Shown: piece after piece, positions 57,643-64,000 of the stretch
Numbering within the stretch: position 1 is the stretch's first letter
How the letters are laid out: each line of letters begins with the position of its first letter
NCBI GenBank assembly: GCA_026545765.1
Contig: CM048840.1
Span: forward strand, 10,169,265 to 10,233,264
Direction of reading: 5' to 3'
Origin: Plantago major
Taxonomy: Eukaryota; Streptophyta; Magnoliopsida; Lamiales; Plantaginaceae
DNA length: 64,000 nucleotides
Notes under the pieces: generated by a model
What the model saw: only the letters and a program-made list of their open reading frames with translations
What the model was told of the DNA's origin: nothing
Databases searched by the model: none
Translations under genes and position numbers: made by a program

Positions 57643-58469
57643 CTCTTTATATAGCGTGAGTTTTCAAGGTCCGAAGAGATTAAGGTGAAAGATTAGTGAT
57701 TCTTTGCAGAAAAACTAATTTGGGAGCAGAGATTTGCAGAAAAATAGAAGAGAGAAATTTGCTATTCTTGTGCAAGTCTGAATGTTGGATTAGGCGAAAG
57801 TGAATTCTTTTGCCAAAATCCTATATATATAGCAATGTAATCTCAACAGTCACATACATACAAATTAATTTTGTGTGTAGTTATCTGTGTATTGTAGACA
57901 GACGTGGGTAAAAGCTTGTTCGGTATTAAATGCATAGTGGGCCCTGTCGGAATTTCAACAGTCCACTATTTACTGAGAGTTAATATCTACCGTAAAGATC
58001 AATCGCCCATTTCATCAAGGGTCACCATTGCTTCTTCAGCAATGATCACAATCAACAAATGTAATTGTGCCCATTTAATGAATTGTTGGCTATTAGCTAT
58101 CTGAATCACGTTTCTGTGTGAATAAGAACACTGTTGTATCTAATTTTGTCTCATATTTGTTGTCTTTTCAAATTGTTTCACAAAGATAGAAATAATTCAA
58201 ATTTCAAGATAGTAGTTAACTGTAGACAATTGTACTATTCTCTTTTGTGTTACTCCTCACTGAGTGATCTAGATATCTGAGTACCCGTCTCAGAGATCTT
58301 CAAATAGCCATTTTACCCTTTAGCCTTTGGTTTCTGGATACCCATTCCAGATTCCTCTTTTCTGGATACCCGTTCCAGATTTCTCTTCTCTGGATACCCG
58401 TTCCAGATTTCTCTTTTCTGGATACCCGTTCCAAATCCCTTTTCTCTCTTTTTTGATATCTTCTTCAGA
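57643..58469 (-). promoter_or_regulatory. Element E pol-ORF3 linker: hairpins, TATA box, 5' UTR
   Basis: On the minus strand, from pol to ORF3, it has a tandem run of four ~28-bp units each holding TCTGGA-ACGGGTA-TCCAGA (plus strand 58333-58435), then a longer hairpin with stem ATCTGAG/CTCAGA (about 58270-58298). A conserved non-coding block follows, then (TA)5 at 57822-57831 with GGATTTTGG. TATATAAAGAG lies directly before the ATG at 57642. It carries the same elements in the same order as B and C. Confidence 0.6.
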
Positions 58470-61400
58470 TATCTGAACTTTTTCAGTTCTTGGGTAGCTC
58501 CATTAGTCCAAGACTGTCTTAAGCATAAGAATCTACTTTCTTGTAGTGGCTTAGTGAAGATATCTGCAAGTTGATCTTCAGTGCCAATCTTGAGTATCTC
58601 TATATTGCCTTTTTCAACATGGTCTCTGATGAAGTGGTGTCTAACATCAATGTGCTTTGTTCTATCATGAAACTTAGAATTATAAGTTATGGCAATAGAA
58701 CTTGTGTTGTCACAGAAAATGGGAATTTTCTCTTCATTGAGTCCATAGTCTCTGAGTTGTTGTTGTATCCACAATATCTGTGAAGCACAACACCCTGCAG
58801 CAATATATTCAGCCTCTGTGGTAGATGTGGCAATTGAATTTTGTTTCTTGTTGAACCATGATATCAATCTAGCACCAAGAAATTGACATGTTCCTGAGGT
58901 GCTTTTTCTATCAAGCAGTGATCCAGCATAGTCGGCATCTGAATAGCCAACCAAACTCAATCCACTATCTTTTGGATACCACAATCCAACTTCTACAGTA
59001 CCTTTTACATACCTCAATATTTTCATAGCAATGTTGTAGTATGATTGCGTTGGATTTGTCTGAAATCTAGCACACACTCCAACTGCATATTGAATATCAG
59101 GTCTACTTGCAGTGAGGTATAGTAGAGAACCAATCAATTCCTATACTTGTGTTCTTTAATACTCTTGTCAGATTCATTATAGGTCATTTTGGTTCCAATG
59201 CTCATTGGTATCTTAGCATTCTTTTCAGAAGGCTTTAGATTAAACTTGTTGAGCATGTCCTTTGCATACTTTGTTTGACTAATGAATATTCCATCATTGA
59301 GTTGCTTGACTTGCAGCCCTAGGAAGTAATTCAATTCTCCCATCATGCTCATCTGAAATTTACATTTCATGAGTTCAGCAAAGTCTTCACAAAGTTTCTT
59401 GTCTTTAAATCCAAATATAATGCCATCAACATATACTTGAACTAAAAGTAGTTTCCCATCATGGTTCAATGTGAAGAGGGTTTTATCAACATCTCCTTTC
59501 TTGAAACCACTTTCTAGTAGGTATTTGGCCAATGTATCATACCATGCTCTTGGAGCTTGTTTCAGCCCATACGGAGCTTTTTGAAGCTTATAGACCATCC
59601 TACTTTTTGAGAAAACTTCAAAACCTGGTGGTTGCTCAACATAGACTTCCTCAGCAAGTTCACCATTTAGGAATGCACTCTTGACATCCATTTGATAAAT
59701 CAGAAGTCATTATGAGTCAAAGGCTAGAAAGAGTCTTATTGCATCCAATCTTGCAACGGTGCATAAGATTCATCAAAATCTAGTCCTTGATGCAGGTGAA
59801 TCCCTTGGCAACCAACCTAGCTTTGTTTCTGGTTATTTCACCAGTTTCATTCATTTTGTTTCTGAAAACCCACTTGGTTCCGATTACAGATATTCCGTTA
59901 ACAAATGGAACCAGTTTCCAGACTTTATTTCTCTCAAATTGATCCAGCTCTTCTTGCATTGCAGAGATCCAATTTTGATCCTTTAATGCTTCTTCTATAG
60001 TCTTTGGTTCAGTGTTTGAGATGAAACATCCATAGAGACAATTTGCATTTTCAGCGATTGCTCTTCTAGTTCTAACTCCTTGGTCTATGGGACCAATCAC
60101 ATCCTTTGCAGGATGACTTCTTATCCATTTCATAATGGGTTTTGAACTAGTAGGATCAATATCATTTTAATTTGAATGTGAATCAATATGATCTTGATGA
60201 GATACTTGTGCAGTATCTGGGATATCTGACACATGAGAAATGCCATGGATATCTGACACTTTTTCAGTGTTAGATATATCTGGAACTTGCATTTCAGCAG
60301 TCTCATTTTCAGATACCTTTCCATGATGAAGGTGCTCAGTAACCTGTTCCATTTCTGGAATTCTCATAGGAAATTCTTCATCATGTCTTAGAGTCATCTG
60401 GTTGTTACTAAGCATAGGTAGCTTTTCATCGTCAGAATCATCCTCTATTTGAATGATAGAATTGTTTCCTTTTGAGGATCCTTTTTCAGAATCTTTAATC
60501 AATAGTTCTTTGAATCTATCTGAGAGATCATCATTCAAGAGTACTTTCTTGTTTCCTTCATAGAATACTACATGAACAGATTCTTCGATCTTTTGCGTTC
60601 TTTTGTTGTAGATTCTGTAGGCTTTGCTATTTAGAGAATAGCCAAGAAATACTCCTTCATCTGCCTTTGGTTGAAATGTTATCAAGTATTCTTTTCCATT
60701 GTTAAGAACAAAACATCTGCAACCAAACACCCTTAGATGTTTGCCATGGTGTTTGTTAATCAGACATCTATTTTAAGTGTAGCATGATGTATTTACAGCT
60801 TCAACCCAACAGATTTCACTTATTTCAGTGTCAGCAAGCATTGTTCTTGCTGCTTCTTTCAGGGTCCTATTCTTTCATTCAACAACACCATTTTGTTGTG
60901 GTGTCCTTACAGAAGATAGTTGATGTTGTATACCTTTGCAGGTACAAAACTCTTTGATGTACTGGTTCACAAACTCAGTACCATGGTTTGTTCTGATTAC
61001 AGATACCTTGTCATTTTTCATGACTTCGAGCTTATTCAGCAAGTTAGGTATCTCAACCCTTGCATTAGATTTGTGTTTGAGAAAGACAACCCAAGTGAAT
61101 CTTGAGTAATCATCAACAACAACCAGACCATACTTCTTTCCTGCATAACTAGTTATTGAGGATTCAAACAAATCCATATGTAACAATTGCAGTGGCCTTT
61201 CACTGGAATGTCTAGTTTTAGACTTGAAAGATGTTTTGGATTGTTTTCCCATTTGGCAAGCTGAGCATACACCTTCTTTTCTATATGATATTTTGGGTAA
61301 ACAACCACCAACTCTTTCTTGGCTAGCTTATTCAGAGTTTTGAAATTCAAGTGACTCATTCTTTTATGCCATAGCCAATTTTCTTCAGTGTGGCCAGATT

Positions 61401-61790
61401 GACTCACCATGAGACATTCTTCGGTTGTGGCGAATGCCCAATCAGCAACATAAAGATTTCCTTTACGCCTTGCAACCAAGACTGTCTACTTTGACTCATT
61501 GTCAATCACTTTACATAGTTTTGACTTGATTTTGACAGTGTACCCTTTGTCTACTAGTTGACTCATGCTTAGGAGATTATATTTCAATCCCTTTACATGA
61601 AGTACTTCAGAGATTGTAAGGGTTCCAAACTTCAAATTGCCAAAACCTATGGTTGGATTTTGATCTCCTCCAGCAAACCTGATAATTGGTCCATCATTGC
61701 ACATTTTGTAGTCAATCAGATTTGCTTTGTCTCCTGTCATGTGCTTCCCACATCCACTATCAAAATGCCACTTTGAATTAGTAACAATGG
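58470..61790 (-). pseudogene. pol: Element E pol: protease, integrase, reverse transcriptase, RNase H
   Basis: Read right to left. Protease WHFDSGCGKHMTGDK is at about 61730-61775. GAG-pre-integrase is at about 61250-61400. The integrase core [24 protein letters not shown] and QQNGVVE lies at about 60875-61125, where the second catalytic Asp has become Asn and the frame ends at the third motif. A ~50-base deletion removes integrase C-terminal sequence near 60740. Reverse transcriptase runs 60010-59300 with a break near 59700-59780; the catalytic loop reads YVDGIIFG instead of YVDDIIFG. RNase H (58990-58600) is open, with [18 protein letters not shown] and CDNTSSIAI. The changed catalytic residues alone would inactivate it. 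The end is set by homology with B and C. Confidence 0.92.
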
Positions 61791-64000
61791 AACCATTTGG
61801 ACTAAAAAATCTTTCAGTATGAATCCATTTTTGAATGAATTTCTTAGGAACATTCTTTTCTCTATCAGGAACATAAGGAAGAATTCTAGTTAAATGATTA
61901 GTATCATTGTTATTAAGAACTACTTTCTTCCTTGGTGTGTTCCTTGGTGCTCCATTTGGTGCTTTCAGATACCTGTCAGGTTTCTGAGTCTGCTTCTCAG
62001 CAAACTTAGCTTTCCTAGCCAGATTTCTTCTAGCCCTGGCATTCAGATTTTCATTGTCTTGATTCATCTTCCACTTCTGATAATTGTTGTGAGCAATTCT
62101 AGCCTTTAACCATCGTTCTTGCTCTTGTTTGTACTCACGAGCAAGTTATTTCCCGATGGCTTTATAGCCAATACCATTTCGAGCACCTGGTGCTATCTGA
62201 GATCTCTTCTCAGCAGCTTTGCTAGTCTCTGGATAATCTATTTTCTTTCCAGAAAATGTGACATTTGAGAATTTGTCAGCTCCTGCAATTTTTCCTTTTT
62301 GAGAGACATAGCACTGTGGGTGATTACACTTTTCAGTGTTATGTTTCTTTCCAGAGACATGCCCGACAGTTTTCCTTTGGACTTGTTTTTCCCACAAAGG
62401 CTTGGTCGCAACTGCCTTTCCTTTGTCAACAATCTTAGTTTTCTGACCGATACTGTAGATTGTTTGGAAATCACCTTGCTGAGCACTGACAAATGTTCGT
62501 CCTTCATTACTCTTATTCAGAGTGGTGGAACTTTCTGTGTGTGTGTCCAGCCCAAGTCCTCTCTTTTCTGAAGGATCTCTTAAATAAGATTGTACTTCAG
62601 TAAGAGTGTCACTAGCTTTGGCATAAGATTGAAAAGATAGTTCTTTCTTTTTGAGTTTCTTATTTTCAGAAAGAAGATCTTCACATTTATTTTGAAGATT
62701 GGCCATTGCTTCTTTATGTGACTTTTCGGTCTCAGATATCTGAGCCTTGAGAAATGCATTTTCAGCATCCTTTTTCTCAGATATCTTGATTATTTGAGAA
62801 TTTTCCTTTACAAGAGAATTCTTTTCTTCTTCAAGATTTTTGGCTCTAGCTCGGACCATTAGAAATTCTCTCGTAGAGATCAAGTTCTTTTCTGAGATTT
62901 TCCAGATCTTTGAATCCTTCTTCATCACTTTCATAAGTATAACAGGAAGTATGTGTTACCTCATCAGCCATTAGACAAGGTTCAATGTTGGAGATATCTG
63001 GAAAGATTTCTTCAGCCATTCCACACACTTCTTTCTTCTTTTGACCAAAGTCAATTACTTCATGAGAAACACCGCACATTTCTGGGGGAAGGCAGTGTGG
63101 AATCATCTGAATCCTCATCCTCAGAATCAGACTCAATGTCTAGAGCATCCAGTTGGATTTGAATCTTTTTCCTTTCTTCAGTGAGCATAGCTCTCTGACT
63201 TCTTTTGAAGATTCTTCTGTCTTTCTTGTCACCTGTCTTTAGTTTGTTGAAAGCAGGGCAATCCTTCTTGAAATGACCAGGTTTCTGACAATAGAAATAG
63301 ATATCGTTTCCGATTTACCTTTTCGATTTGATGCTTTCTGGTAGCTTATTCAAATGAGCTTTGCATATTTTTGTACTGGTGATAGTTTGAGCCTAGATGC
63401 TTTTTCAGCTTCTCTTTGGCTTTTCTTCTCTCAATTTCTCGACTGACATATTTTCCCATTTCTTTACAGCAAGAGCATCCTCAGTCACCTCCTTGCCTTT
63501 CTTCTTTTCAGAAGTTCCTTGAGCAACTAGAGCAACATTCTGCAACTTCTCAGTTGTTTGTTCTCTTTGAGTTGTCTCATAGTCAACAGTGGCAGGGTGA
63601 GAGAAAAGTTCCACAGGAGTGATATCTGGCATTCCTTGGTTAAAGTAGAAAAACTTTGTGTGTTCCCAGTTACGATTTAGACTTCTCACAATAGTCTTAA
63701 TCTTTTCTGACTTGGTATATCTATTACTCTCACCAAGTGCAGCCATATCACTCATAAGTGTTGTAAACCGGAAATCTAGTTCTTCAAGAGTCTCCGTGGG
63801 ACCTTGTTTAAAGTTTTGGAATTTGAGCTTCAAAACTTCGAACTTATTTTCCTTTGTTTTCTCAGTGCCGGCACAGATTTCTTCAATCAGTTGCCAGGCC
63901 ACTTTCGCCGTTTTTGCACCCCATAGTTTACACTGTATGTGCTCTGGAGTAGAACGTATGATGATATTACGAGCCTGACCATCCAGTCGATTTCTCTTGG
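61791..64000 (-). pseudogene. gag: Element E gag, 5' end beyond window
   Basis: From the right edge: PEHIQCKLWGAKT, WQLIEEICAGTEKTKENKF, MAALGESNRYTKSEKIKT and LNRNWEHTKFFYFNQG (63560-63960). Next are the CCHC region near 63270-63310 (Cys changed near CFYCQKPGHFKKDCP), the acidic linker, a coiled coil (62640-62900), the KCNHPQCYVSQKG cluster (about 62310-62350) and the basic tail to FIQKWIHTERFF. Frame changes occur near 63405, 63060, 62934 and 62146. Here gag runs into protease in one frame (GSIVTNSKWHFDSG) because the boundary stop and about 45 bases seen in A, B and C are deleted. The gag start lies outside the window. Confidence 0.9.

Larger units (their letters stand above)
50239..64000 (-). 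mobile_element. Copia element E (main family), 5' end beyond window
   Basis: Minus-strand copy of the C-type element. From left to right on the plus strand it has the 3' LTR (50239-51700), polypurine tract, ORF4, ORF3 with five introns, linker, pol and gag, reaching the right edge inside gag. The layout and sizes match C. LTR and coding sequence are more like A and B in places (LTR 1462 bp). It carries many stops and small deletions, but its ORF3 exon 1 is open for its first 319 codons. Confidence 0.95.

Overview
The window looks like repeat-rich plant nuclear DNA, most likely from a flowering plant. It is AT-rich and contains Ty1/copia and Ty3/gypsy LTR retrotransposons, one CACTA DNA transposon, and no ordinary host gene, tRNA or rRNA that I can see. 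The species cannot be named from this sequence. Nearly every base belongs to a single nest of elements inserted into one another. Target-site duplications (TSDs) fix most of the order.

I use these labels. D is a SIRE-like Copia element and the base of the nest (37796-38483, 40093-44066). A is a minus-strand Copia element inserted in D's LTR (internal region 1-3768, 5' LTR 36310-37795). B is a plus-strand Copia element inserted in A's leader (3769-36271, TSD GTGCA). C is a plus-strand, near-complete Copia element inserted in B's third coding region (14388-30711, TSD TAGAA). T is a non-autonomous CACTA element in B's 3' LTR (33939-35170, TSD TAT). S is a solo LTR in D's LTR (38484-40092). F is a minus-strand gypsy element with gag and protease only, inserted in D's reverse transcriptase remnant (44067-48674). 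G is a second gypsy LTR inserted in F's gag (48675-50238). E is a minus-strand Copia element inserted in G (50239 to beyond the right edge).

A, B, C, E and S belong to one Copia family, which is the notable content. C is 16,324 bp, far longer than a usual Copia element. Its order is LTR (1.7 kb), tRNA-iMet-type primer site, gag, pol (protease, integrase, reverse transcriptase, RNase H), a roughly 0.85 kb linker, and then a large extra coding region (ORF3 and ORF4) of about 1,700 codons, followed by a polypurine tract and the 3' LTR. In B, C and E the extra region has its own upstream TATA box and five short introns that split four small exons, all in phase 0 at consensus length. It looks like a captured or co-evolved spliced gene carried by a retrotransposon. 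I do not recognise its function. Its first ~320 residues may resemble the plant-transposon domain called Transposase_32, and its C-terminal half is acidic and coiled-coil.

Two sets of short RNA hairpins show compensatory base changes. One is the tandem array in the LTR near U5, with units built on a stem-GGG-stem plan. The other is in the linker before ORF3, with 6-8 bp stems around a conserved loop close to ACGGGTA. All copies in the window are broken by stops and frameshifts, many of them C-to-T or G-to-A changes as expected from decay of methylated repeats.
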